64,000 bases of DNA from Actinomadura litoris (lineage in GTDB: Bacteria > Actinomycetota > Actinomycetes > Streptosporangiales > Streptosporangiaceae), in assembly GCF_009733595.1 (NCBI RefSeq), contig NZ_WOFH01000002.1:744001-808000 (forward strand), in the 5' to 3' direction. Below, piece after piece: positions 15,249-23,693 of this stretch (positions are counted from its first letter, which is position 1; each line of letters opens with the position of its first letter). The notes beneath the pieces were generated by a model. The model did not search any database and had not been told where the DNA came from. It saw only the letters and a list, made by a program, of their open reading frames with translations. The position numbers and the translations under genes are program-made.

Positions 15249-18191
15249 TCAGCCGCTCTGCGCACCGGGGTCGGCCTCGGTGCGGGTCAGGGCGCTCACG
15301 ACGCCGACCCGGGAAGTCACCCCGAACTTCGTGAAGATGTGCGACAGGTGCGTTTCGACGGTGCGGATGCTGACGAACAGCCGCTCGGCGATCTGGGAGT
15401 TCGAGCACCCCTCGACGACGAGCGTGGCGACCTCGTACTCCCGCTTGGACAGCCCGCCGGGCAGCCCCGAGCGGCGCCCGCCCTTGGAGGGCACCCGCAC
15501 GCCGATGCGGCGCTGCTCCCGGACGGCCTGCGCGTGCAGCGTGCGCGCCCCGCAGGAGGAGAAGATCCCGGCGGCCAGCCGCAGCTGCTCGCGCGCGGCG
15601 GGGCGGTCGCCCGCGTCGGCGTGCGCGGTGCCCGCCCGCAGCCGGGCCCGGCCCGCCTCGATCTGGTGCCCGGCCTCCTCGAACATGGACGCGGCCCGCA
15701 GCGCCTCCCGCGCCGCCCGGTCGGCGTCGGTGAGCTGGAGCGCGTGCGCGCGGGCCAGGTGCGCGAGCGCGTTGTGCGCCTCCAGGCCGGGGATGACGAA
15801 CCCCTCGGTGCGCTCCACCCAGCCCCGCGCGGCGTCGGCGCGGCCCCGGCTCGCCTCCAGGCACGCCATCGCCTCGCACAGCGACAGGTGGGTCCGCTGG
15901 TCCAGCGGGCCCGCGAGCGCGACCTCCACGGCGTCGGCGGCCTCGTCGAGGCGGCCGAGGCCGAACAGCGCCATCGCGCGCGCGTAGCGGGCCATGGAGC
16001 CCCACCACTCGCCGACGCCCGCGCCGCTCTCGATCGCCTCCTCGGCGTGCGCCAGCGCGGACTCCTCGTCCCCCGACCAGCCCGCGACCAGGCTCTGCTG
16101 GGTGAGCGCGAACACCAGCTGCTGCCCCGAGTGGTGCAGCCGCGCCTCCTCGACGGCCTCCTCGGCGGTGGCCGCCGCCTCCTCCAGCCGGCCGAGCATC
16201 CCGTAGGCGCGGGCCAGGCCGGCGGTCAGGTTCGTCACGACGTAGAGCTGGCCCGTCCTGCGGGCGACGGCGCTGGCGCGCTGGAACTTGCCCACCGCGC
16301 TGAGGAACTGGCCCGTGAACGTCTCGGCCCAGCACAGCCAGGCGATCGCGTCCATCCACTCGGCGAGGTGCTCGTCGGGGGCGCCGTCGACCAGGACGTT
16401 CGCGGCGTCCAGGTAGCGCAGCGCGTCCTCCACGCGGCCCGCCGCGAGCGCGGGCATCGGACGCAGCGCCGCGACGGCCAGCTTCAGGTGGGGCTCCCAG
16501 TCCTCGGAGTCGTCGGGCATCAGGTCGAGCACCGCCTGCGCGCCGCGGAAGTCGATGCGCATCATCCGCTCGGCGACCAGCCGCATCCGCAGCGGCACGG
16601 CGGCGGGGGAGCGGGGGTCGGGCATGCGGCGCAGCTCGTCCAGCAGCAGGGCGCGCGCCTCGTGCGGGCGGCCGAGCTGGCGCTCCATCAGCGCGGCGAG
16701 CCGGGCCGCCCGCGCCCGGCGCTCGTAGTCGTCCTCGGGCAGCATCTTCAGCACGCTGCGCGCGGTCTCGCGGCCCTCGGCCAGGTGCCCGCCGACGGTC
16801 TGGACCTGCGCCAGCTCCATCATCAGCTCCAGCCGGGACGGCAGGCCCGAGCCGTTCTCGGCGCCGGGCGCCGCCTCGGGCCGCGTCTCGGGCATGAGCC
16901 GCAGCGCCGCCTGGAGCCAGTGCGCGGACGTCGCCGGGGCCTGCGTGGCGAACGCGCGCGCGGCCTCCACCAGCGTCGCGATCGCGTGCCGGTCGCCCGC
17001 GCGCCCGGAGCGCTCGATGTGCCGGGCGCGGACGGCGGCGGGCGCGCCGATCTCGGTGAGGTAGCCGGCGATCCGGCCGTGCGCGGCGAGCCGCCACCCG
17101 GCCGCCGCCGACCGGTAGGCGGCGTGCCGCACGAGCGGGTGCCGGAACCGGAACCGCTCGGCGTGCGGGCGGACGATGTCGCGGGCGACCAGCTCGTCCA
17201 GCGCCGCGAGCGCGGCCTCCTCGCTGACCTCGGCCGCGGCGGCGGCCAGCAGCGGGGGGAACTCGTCGGCCGCGACCGCCGCGCTCTGCGCGATCAGCAG
17301 CGCGTCCGGCGACAGGCCGCTCAGCTCCAGTTGCAGCGCGGCGCGGACGGCGGGCGGCAGGTCGCCGTCGGGCTGCCCGACCGTCACCGGCTCGCGGGTG
17401 CGGACGAGCGCCTCCAGGTAGAAGGGGTTGCCGCCGCTCGCCCGGTACAGCTCGCGGGAGCGCGTCCCGCTGAAGCGGGGGCCGAGCAGCTCGACGACCT
17501 CGGCCTCGGTGAGCGGCTCGACCGACAGCCGCCGGCCGCCCACCGCCCGCACCGACGCCTGCACCAGCGCCGCCAGCCGCGCCGACGCCTGCGCCGGACG
17601 GTAGGCCAGCGCGATCAGCACCCGGGCGCGCGGCGGGTGCCGGACGAGGTGGTCCAGCAGCTCGATCGTGGCGTCGTCGGCCCAGTGCACGTCGTCCAGG
17701 ATCAGCACGAGGCCCGAGGGGGCGGCCAGCTCCTCCAGCAGGTGCCGCACCGCCCGGTAGAGCTGGTAGCGCGCCACGGGCGTGGTGTCGGCGCCGCCGG
17801 GCGGGCCCGCGGCCACGCCGTCGCTGAGCGCGGTGAACAGCGCGGGGAAGACGGGGGCCAGCAGCCGGATCGTGGCCTGGCTGAGGTCGGGGAAGTGCTC
17901 CTCCAGGTGGTCGTCGAGCGCGTCGACGACCGCGCCGAACGGCATCTCCTGCTCGAACTCGGCCGCGCGGCCGGACAGGATGCTGAGCTTGCGCGCGTCC
18001 GCCGCCGAGACCAGCTCGGTCAGCAGCCGGGTCTTGCCCGCGCCGGGCTCCCCGACCAGGGCCAGGAACCGGAAGGCCGCCGCCGCCGTGTCGTCGAGGG
18101 CCTCCTCGAAGTCGTGGAGGACGGCCCGCCTGCCGACCAGGGGAGCGCCGTTCGCGGTCGCTTCGTTGCGCTGGCCCGTACGACCCTCCAT
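15249..18191 (-). CDS. LAL-type LuxR family transcriptional activator
   Basis: A 980-residue large ATP-binding LuxR regulator. An AAA-type ATPase domain is N-terminal (Walker A VGEPGAGKTRLL at about 48-59; Walker B region LVLILDDVHWADDAT), the middle is a long helical repeat region of TPR type, and the last 65 residues form the LuxR DNA-binding domain (LSKREYEVATLVVEGCSNSQIAERLFVSIRTVETHLS, quoted here in overlapping parts: LSKREYEVATLVVEG, NSQIAERLFVSIRTVETH). The ATG at 18191 is preferred over GTG 18197 because GGGG lies eight bases before it. It precedes the hydrolase/GMC operon on the same strand by 249 bases, suggesting it controls that operon, possibly in response to a metabolite bound by the repeat region. 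Confidence 0.93.
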   Translation of the reverse strand: MEGRTGQRNEATANGAPLVGRRAVLHDFEEALDDTAAAAFRFLALVGEPGAGKTRLLTELVSAADARKLSILSGRAAEFEQEMPFGAVVDALDDHLEEHFPDLSQATIRLLAPVFPALFTALSDGVAAGPPGGADTTPVARYQLYRAVRHLLEELAAPSGLVLILDDVHWADDATIELLDHLVRHPPRARVLIALAYRPAQASARLAALVQASVRAVGGRRLSVEPLTEAEVVELLGPRFSGTRSRELYRASGGNPFYLEALVRTREPVTVGQPDGDLPPAVRAALQLELSGLSPDALLIAQSAAVAADEFPPLLAAAAAEVSEEAALAALDELVARDIVRPHAERFRFRHPLVRHAAYRSAAAGWRLAAHGRIAGYLTEIGAPAAVRARHIERSGRAGDRHAIATLVEAARAFATQAPATSAHWLQAALRLMPETRPEAAPGAENGSGLPSRLELMMELAQVQTVGGHLAEGRETARSVLKMLPEDDYERRARAARLAALMERQLGRPHEARALLLDELRRMPDPRSPAAVPLRMRLVAERMMRIDFRGAQAVLDLMPDDSEDWEPHLKLAVAALRPMPALAAGRVEDALRYLDAANVLVDGAPDEHLAEWMDAIAWLCWAETFTGQFLSAVGKFQRASAVARRTGQLYVVTNLTAGLARAYGMLGRLEEAAATAEEAVEEARLHHSGQQLVFALTQQSLVAGWSGDEESALAHAEEAIESGAGVGEWWGSMARYARAMALFGLGRLDEAADAVEVALAGPLDQRTHLSLCEAMACLEASRGRADAARGWVERTEGFVIPGLEAHNALAHLARAHALQLTDADRAAREALRAASMFEEAGHQIEAGRARLRAGTAHADAGDRPAAREQLRLAAGIFSSCGARTLHAQAVREQRRIGVRVPSKGGRRSGLPGGLSKREYEVATLVVEGCSNSQIAERLFVSIRTVETHLSHIFTKFGVTSRVGVVSALTRTEADPGAQSG

Positions 18192-18681
18192 GTCCACACC
18201 CCAACAGCGACAGGCGGTCGATACGCCGTTTACCTGAGAATCCGCGGAAAATACCTTATCGAGTCATACGTCAATAAGACGGGACAACACGCCCATGATC
18301 ACGGCACGGCCCCCGCGGGCCGGGTCCCTGGCGGGACCGAGTTGTCCATAGCTATCAACCGCCGAGGAGGGCCCCGTGTCAACCTCGGGGAGGTAAACCG
18401 TTCCGGACTCGTCACCATGCGTGCCCCACCCTCCAGGCCCCCGTCCGGCCCTCCGGGCGCGGGCGTGGCGCGCCGCCGGAAGGCCGCCGCCGACGCCCCC
18501 GTCGCGACCGCACGCGCCGAGCATAAACCGCGAACCCCGCCCGGTGCGGGGAGTTAGGTTTTTGGACGGTGTCTACACAGGCCGGCGCGGGATCAGGAGC
18601 TCCGGGGCGCGGCTGAGGAGAAGCGCGACCTCCACCCCGCCTGCCGTACCCGGCCGGGTGCCGCGCCGGTCGAGGCGGCAA

Positions 18682-18729
18682 GGCAGGGAGCACGGCAGGG
18701 AGCGCGGCGGGGAGCACGGCGGGAAAAGG
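18682..18729. repeat. 12-bp tandem repeat, about 3.5 units
   Basis: Units are GGCAGGGAGCAC (18682), GGCAGGGAGCGC (18694), GGCGGGGAGCAC (18706) and a partial GGCGGGAAAAGG (18718). The array sits immediately next to the terminator hairpin. It is probably slippage-derived and useful as a variable-number marker; no function is evident. Confidence 0.7.
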
Positions 18730-18796
18730 AGGGACGGTCGGTGCCCGGACCGCGCGCTTTCGCGCACCGTCCCCACCCGGGCGACCGACCGTCCCT
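18730..18796 (-). terminator. strong bulged hairpin, terminator of the WYL gene
   Basis: AGGGACGGTCGGTGCCCGG (18730-18748) pairs with the reverse complement at 18777-18796 with one bulged base, a 19-bp stem. The 28-base loop itself holds a small GCGCG...CGCGC stem. On the minus strand, which is the direction of the WYL gene ending at 18870, the stem is followed by CCTTTTCCC, a short U-tract. This is the most classical intrinsic terminator in the window. Confidence 0.75.
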
Positions 18797-18869
18797 GTGG
18801 GCCCGCTCGACCAAGGGAACCCGAAGTGACAACGAGGGACCCCGCCCAAAGGTTCTCATTCTCGGAGGT

Positions 18870-19853
18870 TCATTTTCGGCGGGTTTCGTCGTAGCGGGCG
18901 GACATCGCGGCGAGCGTCCGGGCCATCGCCCGGCGCAGCCCCGCCGGGGCCACGACCTCGGCGTCGGCGCCGAGGCGCAGCAGGTCGGACACGGCCTGCT
19001 CGTCGGACTCGACGGGCAGGCGGACGCGCGTCCACCCGTCCGGGCGGGGCTCGGCCGTCTCCAGCGCGGCCCGCGCGGTCGCCGCCTCGGCCAGGTGCGG
19101 GAGCCGTTCCAGCCCGGCGGGGGACAGCAGCACGACCGCCTCGCCGCGGTGCCGGCGCGCGTCGAACCCGGCGAGGTAGCCGCGCCAGTGCGCGGCGAGG
19201 TCGAAGCCCTCGGCGCGCTCGAACGTCCCGGGCAGCACCTCCAGGTCGAGGATCCGCGACACCCGGTAGGTGCGGAACTCCCCGTCGCGGCGCGCCACCA
19301 CGTACCACTGCCCGCCCTTCAGGACGAGGCCGTAGGGCTCGGCGAGGCGGGTGACCTCGTGCGGCGCCTCCCAGCGGCGGTAGCGCAGCCGGACGCGGCG
19401 CTGGTGCCACACCGCGTCCGCGACCGCCGGCAGGTGCGGGGCGGCCTCGCCGGCCTGGTACCAGGACGGCGCGTCCAGGTGGAACCGGGCCCGCAGCCGC
19501 GTGCCGCGGTCGCGCGCCTCCGCCGGCAGCGCCGCCATCAGCTTCAACTCCGCCGCCGCGACCACCGCGCCGAGCCCGAGGTCGTCGGCCGCGGCGGGCA
19601 GCCCGGTGAGGAACAGCGCCTCGGCCTCGTCGCCGGTGAGGCCGGTCAGCCGCGTCCGGTAGCCGCCGAGGAGCCGGTAGCCGCCCTCGTGCCCCGCCTC
19701 CCCGTAGACCGGCACGCCCGCCGCGCCCAGCGACTCGACGTCCCGGTAGATCGTCCGCTCGGACACCTCCAGCCGCTCGGCCAGCTCCCGCGCCGTCATC
19801 CGCTCGCGCGTCTGGAGCAGCAGCAGGATCGACACCAGACGGCTCGCGCGCAT
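18870..19853 (-). CDS. WYL-domain transcriptional regulator (DeoR/PafC-like)
   Basis: A 327-residue regulator. The N-terminal 60 residues are a winged helix-turn-helix (RMTARELAERLEVSERTIYR), followed by the WYL domain around residues 140-215 with YGLVLKGGQWYVVARRDGE and FRTYRVSRI, and the WYL C-terminal extension. WYL domains are thought to sense ligands, often nucleotides or nucleic acids. It is divergent from a SnoaL-like gene and a perfect inverted repeat lies in the 53-base gap, so it probably controls both. The strong hairpin downstream ends its transcript. Confidence 0.92.
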   Translation of the reverse strand: MRASRLVSILLLLQTRERMTARELAERLEVSERTIYRDVESLGAAGVPVYGEAGHEGGYRLLGGYRTRLTGLTGDEAEALFLTGLPAAADDLGLGAVVAAAELKLMAALPAEARDRGTRLRARFHLDAPSWYQAGEAAPHLPAVADAVWHQRRVRLRYRRWEAPHEVTRLAEPYGLVLKGGQWYVVARRDGEFRTYRVSRILDLEVLPGTFERAEGFDLAAHWRGYLAGFDARRHRGEAVVLLSPAGLERLPHLAEAATARAALETAEPRPDGWTRVRLPVESDEQAVSDLLRLGADAEVVAPAGLRRAMARTLAAMSARYDETRRK

Positions 19854-19865
19854 GCCCCGAACTCT

Positions 19866-19884
19866 ACTGACACTCCCTGTCAGT
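19866..19884. promoter_or_regulatory. palindromic operator candidate for the WYL regulator
   Basis: ACTGACA (19866-19872), five bases CTCCC, then TGTCAGT (19878-19884): a perfect inverted repeat with 7-base arms. It is 13 bases from the WYL start and 23 bases from the SnoaL-like start, the right place to govern both promoters. Confidence 0.7.
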
Positions 19885-19906
19885 GGACCCGCCGTAGCGT
19901 CCCGCC

Positions 19907-20350
19907 ATGGACTACGACAACTTCGTCACGCGCTACGTCGCCGTGTGGAACGAGCCCGACCCCGCCGCGCGCCGCGCGATGATCCGCGAGCTGTGGGCCG
20001 GGGACTGCGTGCAGTACACCGAGTCGGCCGAGTACCACGGCCTTGAGGAGATGGAGGAGCGGGTCACCTCCGCCTACGACCGGCTCGTCAGGGACGGCGG
20101 CCACGTCTTCGTCTCCGCGGGCGACGCCACCGGCCATCACGACGCCCTGCGCTTCACCTGCCACATGCTGCCCGCCGGCGGCGGGGACATCGCCTGGAGG
20201 GGCGCCATCTTCCTCACCCTCGGCGCCGACGGGCTGATCATGACCGACCACCAGTTCGGCGACCCGCCGCCGCCCGCCGCCAAGGCCGCCGTCGAGGCGC
20301 TCCAGGGTGGCGGGGAGGGCGCCGGGCCGCGCCAAGCGGGCGTTCGGTAG
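19907..20350 (+). CDS. SnoaL/NTF2-like protein
   Basis: A 147-residue protein of the NTF2-like (SnoaL) fold: an N-terminal helix (YDNFVTRYVAVWNEPDPAARR), then RELWAGDCVQYT, a strand pair around HDALRFTCHML, and DIAWRGAIFLTLGADGLIMTDHQF. Such proteins act as small cyclases, isomerases or binding proteins. The last 25 residues are Gly/Ala-rich and probably disordered. It is the likely target of the divergent WYL regulator. The ligand is unknown. Confidence 0.85.
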   Translation: MDYDNFVTRYVAVWNEPDPAARRAMIRELWAGDCVQYTESAEYHGLEEMEERVTSAYDRLVRDGGHVFVSAGDATGHHDALRFTCHMLPAGGGDIAWRGAIFLTLGADGLIMTDHQFGDPPPPAAKAAVEALQGGGEGAGPRQAGVR

Positions 20351-20436
20351 CGGCACGGCGTTCCCGAGCCAGGTATCACCGCTGGTCAGGGGGGTATGGC
20401 CGTCGGGGCGATCGGCGGGGGCGAATCGGGGGCGAG

Positions 20437-21096
20437 ATGGGCGAGGTCATCCGGCAAGTGCTGCCGCTCACCTTGGGGGTGCTGGTCAGCCCGATCCCGA
20501 TCATCGCGATCGTGGCCCTGCTGCTGACGCCGCGCGCGAGGGACGCGGCGCTCGGGTTCCTGGCGGGGTGGACGGCGGGCATCGTCGCGACGACGACGGT
20601 GCTGCTGGTGATCGCGAATGTGATCGGCATGAATTCCGACACCGGCGAACCGAAGACATCGGTGTCGGTGATCATATTGTTGCTGGGCGTCCTCGTGCTC
20701 ACCCTCGCCGTCCGGCAGTGGACGGGGCGGCACGAGGACACCCGTCGCGACCGCCTGGCGGGCGTCACGCCGGTGCGGGCCGTCCAGCAGGGGCTGCTGC
20801 TGTCGATCATCAATCCCACGAACCTGCTGATGTTCGTCGCGGCGGCGATCGCGGTGTCGCAGGGGATGCTGAGCGTCGGCGGGCAGGTCGTGGCGGTGGC
20901 GGTGTTCTCCCTGGTCGCGGCGTGCGGGGTGGCCGTCCCGGTGGTCGTCTACGTGGTCGACGCCGAGCGGTGGCGGCCCCGGCTGGACGCCCTGGGGGCG
21001 TGGCTGGAGCCGAACCGCGCGACGGTCGTGTCGGTGCTGCTGCTGGTCATCGGCGTCGTCCTGATGGCCAAGGGGATCGGCGGCCTGATCGACTGA
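20437..21096 (+). CDS. GAP-family (Sap, sulfolipid-1-addressing-like) membrane protein
   Basis: A 219-residue integral membrane protein with about six hydrophobic segments (residues roughly 8-30, 38-62, 76-94, 118-140, 145-175 and 198-216). The N-terminal LPLTLGVLVSPIPIIAIVALL and the repeat-like LSIINPTNLLMFVAAAIA are characteristic of the actinobacterial GAP family, whose mycobacterial member helps place a surface sulfolipid. The start is supported by GGGGGCGAG directly upstream. Role here: possibly export or placement of a small molecule or lipid; this is by family only. Confidence 0.85.
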   Translation: MGEVIRQVLPLTLGVLVSPIPIIAIVALLLTPRARDAALGFLAGWTAGIVATTTVLLVIANVIGMNSDTGEPKTSVSVIILLLGVLVLTLAVRQWTGRHEDTRRDRLAGVTPVRAVQQGLLLSIINPTNLLMFVAAAIAVSQGMLSVGGQVVAVAVFSLVAACGVAVPVVVYVVDAERWRPRLDALGAWLEPNRATVVSVLLLVIGVVLMAKGIGGLID

Positions 21097-21103
21097 GCCG
21101 CGG

Positions 21104-22012
21104 CTACCCCAGCAGGGACAGCTCCAGGTGGGCGGAGACGATCCAGTTGGGGACGTCGACGACCTCGGAGATCTTCAGGTCGGCGGCGACGCTCGCCAGC
21201 AGGTAGGCGTCGGCGGGGGCCAGGCCGGTGCGGGCGGAGACCTCGGCCACGAGGTGGCGGGTGGCCTCCCTCGCCGCCTCCATCAGGTCGGGGCCGACGC
21301 CGGTGGTGACGAGGGCGCGTCCCGCGCGGTGGGTGCGCGGGTCGGCCTCGACGACCGGGGTGGGCGGGGCGGCGCCCGGGCGCACGCCCACCCGCAGCCG
21401 GACCGACGCCTCGGTCTCGATCCCGGTGCCGCAGACCTCGCCGTCGCCCATCGCGGCGTGCGCGTCGCCGAGCGAGAGCAGCGCGCCGTCCACCCCGACC
21501 GGCAGGATCAGCCGCGCGCCGGGCCCGACGTGCCGGATGTCCATGTTGCCGCCCCAGCGGCGCGGCGGGACGATCGAGTGCGCCCCCGGCTCGGGCGGCG
21601 CCACCCCGATCGTGCCGACCATCGGGACGACCGGGACGCGCACCCCCGGCAGCGGCTCGGCGAACCCGTTCGCGATCTTGGAGACGCGCAGGTGCGGGTC
21701 GGGGAAGTCGTCGGCCAGCAGCCCGAAGCCGGGGATGCTCGCCGTCCAGCCCCAGTCGCCGACCGCCATCTCCAGCACGTCGATCACCAGGGCGTCCCCG
21801 GCGCGGGCGCCCTCGACCAGGAACGGCCCGGTCACCGGGTTGACGCGGGCGAAGTCGAGCGCGGCGACCTCGGCGGTGCCGGCGGACGGGCCGAGCTGCC
21901 CGCCGCTCGCGTCGGCGGTCTCGACCGTGAACTCCGCGTCCGGGACCAGGGACGCGACGGGCGGGATCGCGTTGTCCCAGGCGTTGTGCACGCTCGTGCG
22001 GCGGATGTGCAT
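21104..22012 (-). CDS. acetamidase/formamidase family amidohydrolase
   Basis: A 302-residue enzyme of the FmdA_AmdA family, which splits short amides such as acetamide or formamide to ammonia and the acid. Family segments include VNPVTGPFLVEGARAGDALVI, VPMVGTIGVAP, the metal-site region GGNMDIRH and LSLGDAHAAMGDGEVCGTGIE. The ATG at 22012 shares one base with the stop of the upstream permease gene (TGATG), so the two are translationally coupled. Together they suggest uptake and hydrolysis of an amide or amine nitrogen source. Confidence 0.92.
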   Translation of the reverse strand: MHIRRTSVHNAWDNAIPPVASLVPDAEFTVETADASGGQLGPSAGTAEVAALDFARVNPVTGPFLVEGARAGDALVIDVLEMAVGDWGWTASIPGFGLLADDFPDPHLRVSKIANGFAEPLPGVRVPVVPMVGTIGVAPPEPGAHSIVPPRRWGGNMDIRHVGPGARLILPVGVDGALLSLGDAHAAMGDGEVCGTGIETEASVRLRVGVRPGAAPPTPVVEADPRTHRAGRALVTTGVGPDLMEAAREATRHLVAEVSARTGLAPADAYLLASVAADLKISEVVDVPNWIVSAHLELSLLG

Positions 22013-23430
22013 CAGTCCTCCAGGTTGAGGTCGGTCCCGCGGCCCGAGAGCCGGTAGAACACCAGCACCAGGACGCCCGCGGCGAGCCAGGCCAGCCCGC
22101 CGGTCTTCGCCCGCGTGTCGGCGTTCCACAGCACCGAGCCTATGATCACCAGGCCGAGCGCCGGCGCCGCGACGTGCAGGTGCCAGCGGGTGCTCCGGTG
22201 CCGCAGCGTGAAGTGCACGAACACCGCGAGGTGCAGCAGCAGGAACGCGAACAGCGCGCCGAAGTTCACCAGCGAGGACAGCAGGCTGACCTGGCCCGTG
22301 AACGACAGCCCGAGCACGAGCGAGATCGCGGCGACGAACAGCAGGGCGCGCTCGGGCGTGCGGCGGGTCGGGTGGACGTGCGCGAGGAAGGCGGGCAGCT
22401 TGCGGTCGCGCGCCATGCTGAACAGCAGCCGGGACGTGGCGGCCTGGGCCACCAGCGAGTTCGCCACGCCGGTGGCGAGCGCCGCCGACACCGCCGTCAT
22501 GTTCTTGAGCCACCCGCCGCCCGCGATCCAGGCGATGTCGTAGAAGGCGGAGTTCGTGGCCTCGTCCCCGGTGAACTCGGTGCGGCCCGGCACCAGCAGC
22601 GCCGCGATCCAGGTCTGGACGACGAACAGCCCCGCGACCAGGCACAGCGCCAACAGGGTGGCGCGCCCGACGAGCCGGCGGTCGCCGCCCGCCACCTCCT
22701 CCGACAGCGTGGAGATCCCGTCGAAGCCGAGGAAGCTGAGCACCGCGACCGACAGCGCGCCGAAGATCAGCCCGGGGGTCAGCAGGTCGGCGTTGACCAG
22801 CGGGTCGAAGGAGAAGCGCGCGCCGTTCTCGCCGCGCGCGACGGCGGCCGCGCCGAACCCGACGAACACCGCGAGCGCCACCAGCTCGGCGAGCAGGAAC
22901 AGCCGGTTCAGCCGCGCCGTCGTCTCGATGCCCAGGTAGTTGATCACGGTGTTGACCACGACGAACATGACGATCCAGCACCACTGCGGCACCTCGGGCC
23001 GCAGCGCGTGCAGCGCGGCCGCGCTCATCACGTACAGCAGGGTCGGGACGAGCAGGTAGTCCAGCAGGATCGCCCAGCCCGCCAGGAACCCGGCCTTGTC
23101 GTTGATGCCGCGTCCCGCGTAGGAGTAGACGGACCCGGCGATCGGGAAGGCGCGCGACATCTCCCGGTAGCTGAGCGCGGTGAACGCCATCGCGACCAGC
23201 CCGATCAGGTAGGTCAGCGCCACCATGCCCCTGGACTCGTTGAACACGGCCCCGAAGATCGTGAACGGCGCGATCGGGAGCATCATCACCAGGCCGTAGA
23301 CGACCAGGTCGGGCAGCCGGAGCGAGCGGCGCAGCTCCTGGGCGTAGCCGAAGGACTCCAGCGTCCGCGCGCCGGGGTCGCCCGGCGCGGGTCCCGTGGG
23401 GTCCGTGGGTTCGGAAGGGGCGGTCGTCAT
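22012..23430 (-). CDS. APC-family amino acid/amine permease
   Basis: A 472-residue transporter with about 12 membrane segments. The first segments (VVYGLVMMLPIAPFTIFGAV; MSRAFPIAGSVYSYAGRG) and the VLSFLGFDGISTLSEEV motif are typical of the APC superfamily, close to putrescine/amino-acid importers. The ATG at 23430 follows AAAGG at some distance; an upstream extension of 53 residues is Pro/Arg-rich and rejected. It is the first gene of a coupled pair with the amidase, so its substrate may be an amide or a compound that yields one. Confidence 0.9.
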   Translation of the reverse strand: MTTAPSEPTDPTGPAPGDPGARTLESFGYAQELRRSLRLPDLVVYGLVMMLPIAPFTIFGAVFNESRGMVALTYLIGLVAMAFTALSYREMSRAFPIAGSVYSYAGRGINDKAGFLAGWAILLDYLLVPTLLYVMSAAALHALRPEVPQWCWIVMFVVVNTVINYLGIETTARLNRLFLLAELVALAVFVGFGAAAVARGENGARFSFDPLVNADLLTPGLIFGALSVAVLSFLGFDGISTLSEEVAGGDRRLVGRATLLALCLVAGLFVVQTWIAALLVPGRTEFTGDEATNSAFYDIAWIAGGGWLKNMTAVSAALATGVANSLVAQAATSRLLFSMARDRKLPAFLAHVHPTRRTPERALLFVAAISLVLGLSFTGQVSLLSSLVNFGALFAFLLLHLAVFVHFTLRHRSTRWHLHVAAPALGLVIIGSVLWNADTRAKTGGLAWLAAGVLVLVFYRLSGRGTDLNLED

Positions 23431-23693
23431 GGGAGCACACGCCTTTCGGTCGGCCTCGTGGGCCGTTCGGGTCCTGCCGGGCCTCGGGGGTGTCGAGGCC
23501 CGCTGGGAGCGGACGGACGCGCCTGGGAGCGGGCGCGGTGGGAGAAAGCGCGGCTGTGAGAATAGGCGCGGGCCGCACGGCCGCACCACCGCGAGCCCGG
23601 CCCGGCGGCGCCCGGCCCGGCCGACGTCGCGGGTTCACCGGCCGGTCATCCGCCCGGTGACCGCAGGTTCCGCGTAGCGGGGACGTTGCCGGG

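Larger units (their letters stand above)
18192..18869. other. long intergenic region, no gene supported
   Basis: This 678-base gap lies between the LuxR-type gene and the WYL gene, both on the minus strand. The part nearest the LuxR gene (18230-18290) is clearly less GC-rich and contains on the minus strand a TTGACG (18269-18274) followed 15 bases later by TATTTT (18248-18253), a weak promoter candidate. Further right are a 12-bp tandem repeat and a strong hairpin, annotated separately. Reading frames here are low in complexity and lack ribosome sites. Confidence 0.6.

Noticed and set aside
15339..18557. 1072-codon frame opposite the LAL regulator
   Set aside because: Antisense shadow of a gene with clear ATPase and LuxR motifs; no protein-like features of its own.
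18264..18849. Several 60-145 codon frames in the 678-base gap
   Set aside because: They mutually overlap, have repetitive Pro/Arg content and cross the tandem repeat and terminator hairpin.
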